64,000 nt of DNA, taken from Bromus sterilis. Lineage: Eukaryota > Streptophyta > Magnoliopsida > Poales > Poaceae. The notes beneath the pieces were generated by a model. That model was given only the letters and a program-made list of their open reading frames with translations. It did no database searches and was not told the DNA's origin. A program made the translations under genes and the position numbers. Shown piece by piece: positions 11,850-23,264 of the stretch (its first letter is position 1; each line of letters begins with the position of its first letter). The stretch lies in assembly GCA_950022295.1 (NCBI GenBank), contig OX465600.1, positions 6,262,001-6,326,000 of the forward strand. Reading direction: 5' to 3'.

Positions 11850-11971
11850 CAGTGGCGGAGCTAGGCCAGCTTTGCTGGGGGGAAGGCAAAAGACAACATT
11901 TGCAAGTTTGGGGAGGGGGGGGGGGGGGGGGGGGGGTGGCCCCCTCTGACTTGTGTGTAGCTCCGCCATTG
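11850..11971. mobile_element. small hAT-like MITE with CAGTGGCGGAGCTA ends
   Basis: The terminal inverted repeats are CAGTGGCGGAGCTA on the left and TAGCTCCGCCATTG on the right. The flanks share only ACTAT (five bases) where eight would be expected for hAT, so the family call is tentative. A G-homopolymer interrupted by one T lies at about 11911-11937. A clearer member of the same end-type, with a perfect 8-bp duplication, is at 61950-62078. Confidence 0.6.
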
Positions 11972-12316
11972 ACTATCCCCCTCTCCCTCCGTCTCCGTCC
12001 TACTTGCTACAACCTTCCTCGCACCGGCGAGCGTACAGAAACAGTTCTTTACCCTTTTTCTTCATTTCCTGAAGCGCCGCCTAGTGCTCCCGCCGGCGGC
12101 AACCAAATCTGATGCGCATGCACCTGCACCTTCGCACCCCATTTAACGAACACTCTGAGAGCGCGCTCTGCATCGCGTTCTCACGTTTACCTTAGGTTTT
12201 CATTTTTTTATTGTGTATGCATTTTCGTTGTTTAAAATTTAGGTTTTCAGTATATTTCTGCTTTAACACGGTTTTCCTTACATTTTTGTGAACAAATCAA
12301 AAAATATTTTTAAAAG

Positions 12317-12605
12317 ATGCATGAACGTGTATCTTTTGGAAGCACGAAACTATTTTCGCGAAAGGTACGCCACGTACCTCTAAAAAGAGGCACAACCCGT
12401 GGCTCTAAAATAAAAAAGGCACGATCGTACTTCTGCAGGAAGCACGGATTTACTTGCACGAAAGGCATGTCGTGTGCCTCTAAAAGGGCACCATCGTGCC
12501 TCCCGTGGAAGCACAAATTTACTTCTGAGAAAGGCGTGTCGCATGCATTTAAAAAAGAGGCACCCCGCGTGCCTTAAAAAAGAGGCATGAACGCGATTCG
12601 CATGA
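12317..12605. repeat. diverged GCAC/CGTG-rich tandem repeat
   Basis: Three diverged units begin GGAAGCACG/GGAAGCACA at about 12338, 12438 and 12508, each with GAAAGG and CGTGCCTCT-like segments. Spacings are about 70-100 bp. Blocks such as GAGGCAC and CGTGCCT give local inverted symmetry. I have seen such arrays as transposon interiors in cereals but cannot name the family. Confidence 0.5.
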
Positions 12606-12629
12606 AGGCAAGAATCTTCTTCCATGAAA

Positions 12630-14100
12630 AAATAATCGCCATGTCAGACACTTAATTAACAAGTGGCATGTCCCACGTATAAGAATTACCATGTCATCCA
12701 AAGAAGAATCATTGTGTTCTACAAATAAGAATTACCATGTCCATAAGCTATATACAAGAAAAAATGTCATCTCAGACAAAAAAATAATTTTCATCAATGA
12801 TTTGAAAATTAAAATGCTATATGAGTTTTCCATGTGCAAGAATAAGAATGTATCATATGCATAGATCCACTGCGACCTATATAAAAAATAAAAATAACAT
12901 GACAAAATTAGCATGGGGTGAAAAACTTATTGCATCATTATAATAATGTTAAATTTGCCAGATTCTACTCAGAATGTCCATGTTCAACAATTTGAACAAA
13001 AATTGTCATGTTTGGCACAGTATCATGACCTACTTGTAAGAATTGTCTTGTCCTACCAATAAGAATTGACATGTCCTACATACAAGAATTGCCATGTACT
13101 ACAAACAATAATTATCATGTCTTACCAGTCAGAATCGTCATGTCCTACAAACAAGAATTGTCATGTCATACGAATAAGAATTGTCATGTCATACGAATAA
13201 GAATTGCCATGTCCAATAAAAATAAGAATTTGCCATTGATGATTTGAAAAAGATTTTGTCTAACAAAAAACCATCGCAACCTATACAAAAACAATCTACA
13301 AAACAGAAACAAGGTAAAATTGCTATGAGGGTGAAAATCTTTATTATGGTTGTGTTTAAGAAAGTCATGGCCAACATTTAAACCAAAAGTGTTGTGTTTT
13401 AATAAATGTCATTCCAACATATAATAATTGTTATGACACACAAATAACAAATAGCATGTCATACAAAATAAAGAATTGTCATGTACATCAAATAAGAATT
13501 GTCATGTCACACAAATAATAATTACCGTGTTTTAATAATGTGTACCCCCAAGGCAATGCGTAAGAATTGTCATGTTACACAAAATAAGAATTGTCATGTC
13601 TCATAAAAAATAATTGTCATGTCCCGAAAATAACAATTACCAAGATCTGTAAGCTACATACAAATGATAATTTTCATATCTCATATAATAAGAAATTGCC
13701 ATGAGTTACGATTAATTAGTTATCACATAATTTATTTACAAAAATTATGTAATTTTTAATTAACATGAAAATATCATGGTTAACAATTACTAACATGGAT
13801 TTTTTCCCATGAAATAAGAATTATAATATCACAAAAACAATACTTACATTGTTTTAATAAATGTGTACCCCCAAGACAACGCGCAAGAATTGTCATGTTT
13901 CATAAACTAATAATTTCCATGTCCTAAAATAATTATTACCAATACCCGTAAGCTACATACAAATGATACTTGTCATATCTCACAAAATAAAAAATGGCCA
14001 TTAGTTACGTCTAATTAGATATCACACAATTCATTTAAAAAAATGGTAGGGTTTGTAATGAACAGGAAAATAGCATGTGTAACAATTACAAACATGGCAA
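12630..14100. repeat. AT-rich array of dispersed AAGAATTGYCATGTC motif
   Basis: More than twenty matches to a motif close to AAGAATTGTCATGTC recur, commonly at 22-26 bp spacing (densest 13030-13210 and 13460-13630), all on the plus strand. Spacer bases are variable (CCTACAAACA, ATACGAAT), unlike a satellite with fixed units. A larger ~320-bp duplication (13537-13798 and 13857-14098) is superimposed. There is no coding potential. It ends about 200 bp before the LINE target duplication. Confidence 0.75.
13537..14098. repeat. ~320-bp tandem duplication within the motif array
   Basis: Both copies contain ATGTGTACCCCCAAG, then GTAAGCTACATACAAATGAT, then a TTAGTTAC/GAGTTACG block and an AACAATTAC-AACATGG end. 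Copy 1 runs about 13537-13798 and copy 2 about 13857-14098. They differ by many substitutions and small indels, so the duplication is old. Confidence 0.8.
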
Positions 14101-14301
14101 AAGAACAAATTTGATGAAACTAGGTCAAACTGTTCCTACCGGGCCTAAATAGTGAGTACGAATCGATTTGAGTGGAGGATAACAAAGCATCGTCTAGTGC
14201 AAGAAAACCTACAAAAAAGACGCCAGGGCGGACTCCTCACAGCCCACACGTTTTTGAAAGGCTGACTTGGCGCTTTACCTTCGAACTATGAGCCAATGGT
14301 G

Positions 14302-14319
14302 AAAAACGCATTAGCACGA
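14302..14319. other. LINE target-site duplication, left copy
   Basis: AAAAACGCATTAGCACGA occurs here and again at 23585-23602, immediately after the short A-run that ends the LINE. An 18-bp direct repeat with an A-tail on one side is the signature of target-primed reverse transcription. Part of the A-run may belong to the tail. Confidence 0.8.
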
Positions 14320-14326
14320 GCAAATT

Positions 14327-15852
14327 GTGAGAATCATCTCGGAAGCCCTTAGTGAAAGATATCTCGGTCTACCAACGGTGGTGGGGAGATCAAACGAGGG
14401 TTGCTTCAAGCATGTGCGTGAAAGTTCAAGCAGTAAAGTCTCTGGGTGGAAGGGGCAAGGCCTCTCCAAGGCTGCCAGGGAAGTGCTCGTCAAATCTGTC
14501 CTACAAGCTACTCCAACTTAGACCATGAGTTGTTTTCACCTCTAAAAGAAGATGTGCCGGAACCTGACCTCGATCTCGTCTAAATTCTGGTGGGGTGCCA
14601 ACAATGGTGTGTGCAAGGTCCATTGGGTCTCATGGGACAAGATGTGTGTTCGGAAACACGATGGAGGGATGGGATTCCGTAACCTTGAGGCTTATAATGA
14701 AGCATTGCTTGCTAAACAGGCATGAAGACTGCTCCAAGTGCCCGACTCTCTTTGTGGCAGAGTTCTCAAGGCTCGATACTTTCTGGATTGCTCAATTCTT
14801 AGCGCAACTTGCCCCCTGGCTGGTTCTTTCACTTTCAAGAGCATTCTTCATGGGCGGGATCTTCTTAAGGAGGGAATAGTGTGGAGGATAGGTGATGGAA
14901 CAAATATTAACATCCACCATGAAATCTGGATACCTCGAAAGGGATGCATGAGACCACTGGGTCAGATTGCGTCTCCGGAATTACCAAAGTATCCCATCTG
15001 CTCTCACAGGAGGGCGATACTTGGAATCAGGATTTGATCAATGATTTATTCTCGCCGGATGATGCCCATGATATATTGACCATCAGCATTGGAGGTTCAG
15101 GCACGTCGGGTTGTAGAGCTTGGAACCTGACAAACTATGGAGAATTTTCTGTCAGATCAGCCTAACACCTTCGGGTTGTTTTGGATAGGGCGCGCTCAAA
15201 CAGGCCAGGACCCTCTAGTTTTGTGGCCACTCATCAGATCTGGTTGGGCTTGTGGGATACCAATGCACCAGCAAAAGCAAAAATCCATATGTGGAGGCTA
15301 ATTAGCAATGGGCTGGCGGTTGGGGCGGAGCTAAAGCGAAGGAAAATCAAGCAAGGAGTTTTTTGTTGCGCATGTGGGCGGGAGGAAACTTTGATCCATC
15401 GTTTCTGGAAGTGCCCTCACTCCCTGCTTTTTTGGAAGGAACTTGGCTCCATCCTGGATGCACCTATCGCCCCTCCTCAAGTGATGGATGATTCACATGA
15501 TGCGCTCTCACAATGGCTGCTCCAATGGTTTGCCCAGGCTAATCCAGTGGAGAAGGCACTAATCATACAGGGTGTCTATGCTATATGGCTGGCAAGAAAC
15601 GAAGCTCGTGATGGCAGGAGGATATCGGACGCACGGGATGTGGCTAGGTCTGCACGCCATTTTCTTCTTGAATGGGACCAAGCACATGTGATAGCACACC
15701 GGGCTACTAGGGAGCGCCCTGTGATCTCATGGGCGCCCCCGCCGGCTGGGTGGTGCAAGATAAATATTGATGGTGCTACAACAAAAGGTGAAAGAAGGGG
15801 CGCAGGAGGTTGGATTATCAGGGATGAGGTGGGCGCTTTCAGAGGTGCGGGG
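14327..15852 (+). pseudogene. LINE ORF2: RT tail, zf-RVT and start of RNase H
   Basis: The readings are SERYLGLPTVVGRSNEG (late RT), then KFWWGANNGVCKVHWVSWDK and GGMGFRNLEAYNEALLAKQA in a shifted frame, then the zf-RVT zinc-finger region (KIHMWRL, FCCACGREETLIHRFWKCPH), then NIDGATTKGERRGAGGW, the first RNase H strand with its Asp. Frameshifts and stops occur near 14520, 14700, 14730 and 15165, so the copy is dead. The frame is open up to 15852, where the Gypsy LTR cuts in, and resumes without shift at 22909. Confidence 0.85.
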
Positions 15853-16729
15853 TGATAAGGGGTGGCCCGATCTTCTCAGTAAGAGAACGGTGAATATGGG
15901 GGTGATGATAGGTAACTTGTGGGTAGCCGATGAACTCTCCTCGCTAGATCCCTGTTGCCAATGCGACAGCTTTCTACCCTTTGGATATTCACAACTTCAC
16001 ACACTTACGCAACGTAGCCGTCGACCACGAGACGGTAATTTGCAATCTACTAATTCCCAGTGGAACAACAGATCACACAAGACTTGTAGTAGCAACACTT
16101 CAGATCGATACGAATTGAAGTATTTGATTCAAGATGAATGCTTGGAGAAATTCTCAGGAACTAGGGTTTATCTAAACATGGTCTGACTCTAAAACTCGTA
16201 GGGGCACTTGTATTTATAGTCTAAGGGGGTCCAGACTCGGATACAGGGGTCGTAGGCCCGTTTCTGCGCGCAGGCAGCACGGTAGTACCGTGATTGGCGC
16301 GGTAGTACCGCGGGGGCGGTACTACCGCAGCTACTACCGTAATCACTTCCGTATCTCTCCTGACCAGCACGGTAGTAGTTAAGGTAGTACCGTAAGGACT
16401 ACCGTAAACCTTCTGTTGTCGCGGTAGTACGTGCGGTAGTAGGCCCGGTAGTACCGTGGCCTGAAGCTTGGTTCTTCCTGTCCTTGTCTTCTTGAGGTTC
16501 TTCTTCCAATGTAGCTTGTCCTTGTTCTTGATATCTGATCATGCATACAAACAAGGATTCAGGCAGTATAAAATTCTTATTAAGCAAAACATCATATTCT
16601 AATAAGAGCAAGTTCACATGTTGTTCTATTAGCTTTGCACGGGCTCTTGTAATAGGTCTAATTCTGATTTCATTAGCTTGTGCTTCATGAAGAGTTGAGG
16701 ATGGCTTGTCAATAGGGATGTCTTCATCA
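15853..16729 (-). repeat. Gypsy 3' LTR, 877 bp
   Basis: Shown in plus orientation it starts TGATAAGGGGTGGCCCGATC and ends TCTTCATCA. Aligned by eye to the other LTR it differs at about 18 substitutions (about 2%), plus copy-number changes in a GGTAGTACCG-type repeat tract at 16280-16460. It is 46 bp shorter than its partner mainly because of that tract. Confidence 0.93.
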
Positions 16730-17289
16730 TCTCCACCCCCCCCTTCAAAAGGCGTCGACCTCGATGCTCCAAGGTCATCTCCCATGTATGATGATAAATC
16801 AGCAACGTTGAAACTGTTGCTAGCGCCACCAAACTCAGCAATGGGAATATCAATCGAGTAGGCATTGTCATTTATCCTGGCTAACACCTTGTTAGGACCA
16901 GCACCACGAGGCTTCAATTTGGAATTTCGCAACCCTGGAAATCGATCCTTGCGCAAATGCACCCAAACCATGTCTCCGGGTTGAAATAGAACTTTCTTTC
17001 GTGACTGGTTCCTTGTAGCAGCAACGCTCTTTCCTTTCTTCTCAATAGCCTCTCGCGTCTTCTCATGAATCTTCTTCACATAATCTGCTCGTTTGGATGC
17101 CTCCATATTAACTCGTTCCTGCAATGGAAGAGGCAGCAAATCAAGAGGTGTAATAGGCTTGAAACCATATACCACTTCAAAAGGACAAAGCTGAGTAGTA
17201 GTGTGTACTGCCCTATTATAAGCAAACTTCACATGTGGCAAACACTCCTCCCATTCTCGCAGATTCTTCTTGATCATAGCTCGCAGCAA
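16399..17289 (-). pseudogene. Gypsy integrase C-terminal part
   Basis: It continues the integrase after an in-frame TAA at 17290-17292. It reads MIKKNLREWEECLPHVKFAYN and FEVVYGFKPITPLDLLPLPL, the end of the core domain, then FQPGDMVWVHLRKDRFP, the GPY-type C-terminal module (KLKPRGAGPNKVLARINDNA), and an acidic Asp/Glu-rich tail with ITRARAKLIEQ. No chromodomain is obvious. The ORF runs on into the 3' LTR, which is common in this group. Without the upstream catalytic part it cannot be an independent protein. Confidence 0.85.
16730..16746 (-). other. polypurine tract
   Basis: On the minus strand the bases just before the 3' LTR read AAGGGGGGGTGGAGA, the plus-strand DNA primer site expected next to a Gypsy 3' LTR. 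Confidence 0.85.
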
Positions 17290-19806
17290 TTATGATAATG
17301 TTCTATTCACCACCTCCGTTTGACCATCAGTTTGGGGATGACATGTAGTGTTGAACATCAACTGTGTCGCCAACTTTCCCCAAAGTGTCTTCCAGAAGTA
17401 GCTCACAAACTTTACATCCCTGTCAGAAACAATTGTCTTGGGCACTCCATGCAAGCATACAATCTCCCTGAAAAACGGGTTAGCAACATGCGACGCATCG
17501 TCGCTCTTATGGCATGCAATAAAATGTGCCATCTTAGAAAATCTATCCACTACCACAAATATACTATCATGACCATATTTAGTGCGTGGTAATCCTAACA
17601 CAAAGTCCATACTAATATCTTCCCAAGGTGTGGTAGGAGCCGGTAGTGGAGTATACAAACCGTGAGGCTTTATCTTGGACTTGGATGCGTTGCATACAAT
17701 GCAGCGTCGAAAAAACCTGTCCACATCACGCCTCATCCTGGGCCAATAAAAATTATCAGCAAGCATGAGCAGTGTCTTCTCACGCCCAAAGTGACCCATC
17801 AATCCTCCTGCATGTGATTCCTGCAACAATAGCAAACGCACAGAAGATTCTGGAACACAAAGTTTGTTAGCTCGAAACAAAAATCTATCATGGATGTGGA
17901 ACTTGTCCCATGCATTCCGAAGCAAACACAAACGATATGGTTCAGCAAAATCATGATCAGTTGCATATAAATCACACAAACTCTCTAAACCAGGAATTTT
18001 AACATCAAGATGTGTTAATAACATGTTCTTCCTAGAGAGAGCATCAGCAACAAAATTATCTTTCCCTTTCTTATATTTGATGATGTAGGGAAAAGACTCA
18101 ATGAACTCAACCCATTTAGCTAAGCGCCTATGCAAGTTAGATTGCGCCTTCAAGTATTTCAAAGCTTCATGATCAGAATGTATGATAAATTCTTTTGGCC
18201 ACAAATAATGTTGCCAAACCTCAAGAACTCGAACAAGTGCATACAATTCTTTATCATAAACAGGGTAGTTCAATCTAGCACCAGAAAGTTTCTCACTGAA
18301 ATAAGCAATAGGTCTATCTTCTTGCATCAACACACCACCAATGCCTATACCACTAGCATCACATTCAACTTCAAATTGCTTAGTAAAATCTGGTAACGCA
18401 AGTAATGGTGCAGAAGTAAGCAAACGTTTCAACTCATCAAATTCAAGGTCTTGGGCAACGGCCCAAACAAAAGGCACACCTTTCTTAGTCAATTCATTCA
18501 ACGGTGCAGCAATAGTACTAAAGTCTTTCACAAAACGTCTATAAAAATCAGCAAGACCGTGAAAACTTCGTACTTGGCTAACATTCATGGGAGTAGGCCA
18601 ATTTATAATTGCCTCAATTTTAGAAGAATCTACTTCTACCCCATGCTTAGATACAACATATCCCAAAAATATGACCTTATCTTTTGCAAATGTACACTTC
18701 TCAAGATTAGCATATAAGTTAGAATCACGCAACACTTGCAAAACTTGTCTAATATGATCAGCATGTTCAAATTCATTGCAGTTGTAAATAAGTATATCAT
18801 CAAAATACACAACCACAAAATGTCCAATAAACTCCCTCAAAACATGGTTCATTAATCTCATGAAAGTACTAGGAGCATTAGTAAGACCAAAAGGCATAAC
18901 TAACCACTCATATAAGCCGAACTTAGTTTTGAAAGCAGTTTTCCATTCATCCCCTTCTTTCATCCTAATTTTATGGTATCCACTACGCAAATCAATTTTA
19001 GAGAAAATAGCAGCACCACACAATTCATCAAGCATATCCTCTAAACGTGGAATAGGATGACGATATCGAATAGTGATGTTATTAATAGCTCTACAATCGA
19101 CACACATATGCCATGTACCATCTTTCTTAGGAACCAAAATAACAGGAACAGCACAAGGGCTAAGGCTGACACGAATATACCCTTTATCCAGAAGCGCTTG
19201 TACTTGTTGCTGAATTTCCTTCGTCTCTTGGGGGTTTGTCCTGTATGGTGCCCGGTTAGGAAGAGGTGCACCCGGTATAAGATCAATTTGGTTCTCAATA
19301 CCACACAAGGGTGGCAAACCCGCTGGAACCTCCGCTGGAAACACATCATCATAATCCTGCAAAACAGTAGCCACACCAGGAGAAATAGGATGGTTATCAT
19401 TAGAAACCAAAACCTCGCCTTTATACATGAGGACAAGAGGTATGGCTGTAGGATCCTCACTAAATTCTCTCATGTCTTCTTTGGTGGCTAATGTAAGCAA
19501 ACTAGCCTCTCTCGCACTTTTCGTTATATTATCACTCACGGCTATTACATTGTTCTCTCGTGTTGTTTCTACATTCACCTCTACCTTCTGACGAGACTCA
19601 TTCACAATTTGCTGTGGGGACATAGGATGGAGATTAACTTTCTTGCCCTTGAACTCCAAATGATATGTATTGGCTCGGCCATTGTGTTGCACATGGCGAT
19701 CATATAACCATGGCCGACCCAATAAGAGGTGGCAAACTGTCATAGGCACCACATCAAAATCGATGGAATCCTTGTATGGGCCTATCTCAAAATTTACGCG
19801 CACCAT
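17290..19806 (-). pseudogene. Gypsy pol: protease end, RT, RNase H, integrase core (838 codons)
   Basis: Domains in order: the rest of the aspartic protease (residues about 1-60, CHLLLGRPWLYDRHVQ); RT (about 195-370) with the catalytic YFDDILIY box near residue 340; RNase H (about 460-580) with FEVECDASGIGIGGVLMQED and YALVRVLEVW; an HHCC zinc-binding region ending CIVCNASKSK; and an integrase core from ISMDFVLGLP to DRDVKFVSYFWKTLWG. The ORF opens at a CAT-complement ATG only because a 2-bp change separates it from gag-pro. It ends at TAA inside the integrase, just before the LLRAMIKKN block. Confidence 0.93.
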
Positions 19807-21311
19807 ATGTGATTCACCTTCATCTCACCACTGTCACTCAACCATTGGACATAATAAGGATTCGGGTGAGGTAAGTATTTCAGATTGAGCTTCGCACATA
19901 ACTCCTTGCTTGCGAGGTTGCGGCAGCTACCTCCATCAATGATCACTTTGCAAGCTTTGTTGGGACCAACGAGCACCTTGGTTTGGAACAGATTGCAGCG
20001 CTGAGAATCAGCATGTAGCTGCACCGTAAGAGCACGTTGTGACACCACAATGGTAGGAGCATGCGACGGAAAAGCATCCATGCCTTCTTCGGTATTGTAA
20101 CCTTCATCATCAAACGCGGCTGGGTCTTCATCATCACCGGTTTCATACTCGTCGGTTTCTTCATTAATAAACATGACCTTTCGGTTCGGGCAATCTCTCT
20201 TAAAGTGACCCGGATTACCACAAGATGGCTTCTTGGCCATAGAACCATTGGAGGCTGGCTTGGAAACTGAAGAAGAAGCCCGAGTATTGGCACCATAATT
20301 CTCCATAGGCGCGGACGGTGTCCTTGGAGAAAATCTGCTAGACGTATAGTATCTGGACTTCAGCTGTGCCTCTTCTGCAAGCTGGGATTCAGCCTCCCTT
20401 GCAAGATGCAATAGATCATTCATATTATAGTATTGGTGATGCCGCACAATACTCTTGATATTAAATTTCAGCCCATGGAGAAAACGTTGCATAGTCATCT
20501 CAACCTCTTCACGCACTCGCGCACGTTGCAGCAACATCTCCATATCCATATAGTATGCATCAACGGACATAATACCTTGCTTCAATTGTTGCAATTTATC
20601 AAAAACTGTCCGTAAGTAATTAGTGGGAACAAACCGAGCTTTCATGGTCGCCTTCATGTCACGCCATGTACGAATAGACTGCCCATCGGTTTCTTGTATC
20701 TCGGTCAACACACTCTCCCACCAACGCAAAGCATAACCGTGAAACTCGGAAGAAGCAATCTTGATCTTCTTGTCCTCCGGATAATCATGCAAACGCCATA
20801 ATTTTTCCATCTTAAGCTCCCATGTGAGGTACTCTTCCACATCCGTCGAACCTTCAAATTTGGGGATGTTAAACTTGGGCTTGCTCAAGACATCTTCTTC
20901 CTGAATGGGTAGACGGCGCGCACCAAAACCAAGTGGAGGTTGGCGACCCGGCCCTTGCACACCACTCCCACGGCCTTGATGGCCCCTCAAATCAGCATTG
21001 TCACCATGGACACTACCATCATCTTCCTGAGCGTCAGGTTGGCGTTGTACAATAGCTGCTTGTATGCCCGTGACAGATGTTGTCATTTGTTGTAGGCTCT
21101 GCTGTATAGCAGCAAGTTGTTGTTGCATAGTGGTGACTGCAGCTTCAGTCGCGTCCACTTTCAGTTGGACCGCTTGAACATTTGTATCAATCGCATCAGC
21201 GGATTTAGTAAACATCTCAGTCAAGTGATCACGGAGACCTTCATATGCCTCCCATGTAACTGGCGCATCCTTGTCCTGTTTCTGCATCACATCAAAACCA
21301 CTTTGAGACAT
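19794..21311 (-). pseudogene. Gypsy gag plus N-terminal protease (505 codons)
   Basis: It starts MSQSGFDVMQ. It has an N-terminal coiled-coil-like Gln/Ala region (residues about 45-90), then the retrotransposon gag domain (about 150-290, with RWWESVLTEI and FVPTNYLRTVFDKLQQLKQG), then one zinc knuckle near residue 365 (SCGNPGHFKRDC) that lacks the first Cys of C-X2-C-X4-H-X4-C. An acidic linker follows, and then the protease start VIIDGGSCRNLASKEL. The frame fails at about 19800, where an apparent extra AT (CACATATGG) separates it from the pol frame. Confidence 0.9.
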
Positions 21312-21963
21312 GATTAGTATGTTAGTGCACTAAATCAAAATCTTTTGGTGGACACTCACAACTCACTCAAAACTGACAAGAAAAGGTGAATCTTACCGTT
21401 CCAAAGTGAATAGTAATGCGTACCCGTTCGGATGGAGGACTAGTGCACGGATGTGATGAAGTGAATACCCGAGTAAAAGAGTGAACACACGACAAAGCAG
21501 GATATATGTGGTGGAGCTATAGATATGGCACCCTAACTACACCGAAGTCAAGTCCTAGTGCTGATCGTGTGATACAAACCCAAAGAAAAACTCACACATT
21601 GGAGACAAACGAAAGACATGCCTCTCAAAAGATCACCACTATGATATGTCCTTTCTAACACTTGTATATCTCTTTGCACTCTTGGATAACTCTTTTTGAT
21701 CACACTTCTTTCTCTTTTGTTTTTTGAATCTTTTCTCTCTTTTTTTTGACACTATTCCAAACTGGACGAAAATTGCTACAGTACTGCTACAGTAATTTTG
21801 AGGAAGAACACACGAAACAGCAAACTAACACAATGACTCCGATGCAATCTAAGTTATGGCAAAACTAGAAACCCTAATATTTTTGTATGGATTTTTCTGG
21901 ATAGGACGAAAACAAAAACGATCTAATAGATGGATTTGCTGGATGCTTACCGAGGGAACACTG

Positions 21964-21980
21964 GAAATCTGATACCAAGA
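21964..21980 (-). other. primer-binding site, tRNA-Met type
   Basis: On the minus strand the bases directly after the 5' LTR read TCTTGGTATCAGATTTCC. TGGTATCAGA matches the 3' end complement of plant initiator tRNA-Met used by most grass Gypsy elements. Confidence 0.88.
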
Positions 21981-22903
21981 TGATAAGGGGTGGCCCGATC
22001 TTCTCAGTAAGCGAACGGTGAATATGGGGGCGATGATAGATAACTTGTGGGTAGCCGATGAACTCTCCTCGCTAGATCCCTGTTGCCAATGCGATAGCTT
22101 TCTACCCTTTGGATATTCACAACTTCACACACTTGCGCAACGTAGCCGTCGACCACGAGACGGTAATTTGCAATCTACTAATTCCTAGTGGAACAACAGA
22201 TCACACGACTTGTAGTAGCAACACTTCAGATCGATACGAATTGAAGTATTTGATTCAAGAGGAATGCTTGGAGCAATTCTCAGGAACTAGGGTTTATCTA
22301 AACGTGGTCTGACTCTAAAACTCGTAGGGGCACTTGTATTTATAGTCTAAGGGGGTCCAGACTCGGATACAGGGGCCGTAGGCCCGTTTCTGCGCGCAGG
22401 CAGCACGGTAGTACCGTGATTGGCGCGGTAGTACCGCGGGGGCGGTACTACCGCAGCTACTACCGTAATCACTTCTGTATCTCTCCTGATCAGCACGGTA
22501 GTAGTTACGGTAGTAGTTACGGTAGTACCGTAAGGAATACCGTAAACCTTCTGTTGTCGCGGTAGTACGTGCGGTAGTAGGCCCGGTAGTACCGTGGCGC
22601 GGTAGTACCGCGGTCAGCGCGGTAGTACCATGGCCTGAAGCTTGGTTCTTCATGTCCTTGTCTTCTTGAGGTTCTTCTTCCAATGTAGCTTGTCCTTGTT
22701 CTTGATATCTGATCATGCATACAAACAAGGATTCAGGCAGTATAAAATTCTTATTAAGCAAAACATCATATTCTAATAAGAGCAAGTTCACCTGTTGTTC
22801 TATTAGCTTTGCACGGGCTCTTGTAATAGGTCCAATTCTGATTTCATTAGCTTGTGCTTCATGAAGAGTTGAGGATGGCTTGTCAATAGGGATGTCCTCA
22901 TCA
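21981..22903 (-). repeat. Gypsy 5' LTR, 923 bp
   Basis: It is the transcription-initiating LTR for this minus-strand element. A TATA-like TATAAATA lies at about 22344-22337 on the minus strand. The GGTAGTACCG-type tract (22400-22640) has extra units relative to the 3' LTR, which explains most of the length difference. It is flanked on the outside by CGGGG. Confidence 0.93.
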
Positions 22904-23264
22904 CGGGGACAACTAGATGCCCTGGTATTTCATGTGGAGAACAAGCTGAGATTAGGGCCTGCAGGGAGGTTGTCTCAAGGGCTGCGGACCTTGGGCTGAG
23001 GAAGGTGATCTTCGAGCTGGACTGCAAGAATGTTATGGTGATGATGAACTCCTTTGGAAGGAACCTGTCTGTCCATGACAGCTCTGTTGAGGAGATCAAG
23101 CGGCATCTAAGGTGTTTTGAAGACGTCAAGGTAGTCTGGGTGCAACGGGAAGCAAACAAGGCGGCCCATCTCCTTGCACGTCATGCGATTTGCGTGTCCT
23201 CTCCTTCTTCTTGGTTTGTTTCACCCCCAGATTGCATTCTGGAGGTTGTTTCTTTTTACGCTTA
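22904..23264 (+). pseudogene. LINE ORF2: remainder of RNase H domain
   Basis: Starting at the right copy of CGGGG, the frame continues the RNase H fold interrupted at 15852: a GEQAEIRACREVVSRAADLG helix, then KVIFELDCKNVM carrying the second acidic strand, then VWVQREANKAAHLLARHA, the conserved final helix. It closes with TAG at 23263-23265, which straddles the MITE boundary. This half retains no frameshift, in contrast to the upstream half. Confidence 0.85.

Larger units (their letters stand above)
15853..22903 (-). mobile_element. full-length Ty3/Gypsy LTR retrotransposon, 7051 bp
   Basis: It has two LTRs (15853-16729 and 21981-22903) with TG...CA ends and a perfect 5-bp target duplication CGGGG (15848-15852 and 22904-22908). 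All coding is on the minus strand in the order gag, protease, RT, RNase H, integrase. Integrase after RT/RNase H defines Ty3/Gypsy. A tRNA-Met-type primer site and a polypurine tract are where they should be. A frameshift in the protease and a stop in the integrase make this copy defective. It sits in the RNase H domain of a LINE. I do not assign a named family. Confidence 0.95.

Noticed and set aside
12630..14100. CRISPR-like array
   Set aside because: The repeated core is only about 15 bases, spacers are shorter than the core and similar to each other, there are no cas genes, and the genome is eukaryotic.
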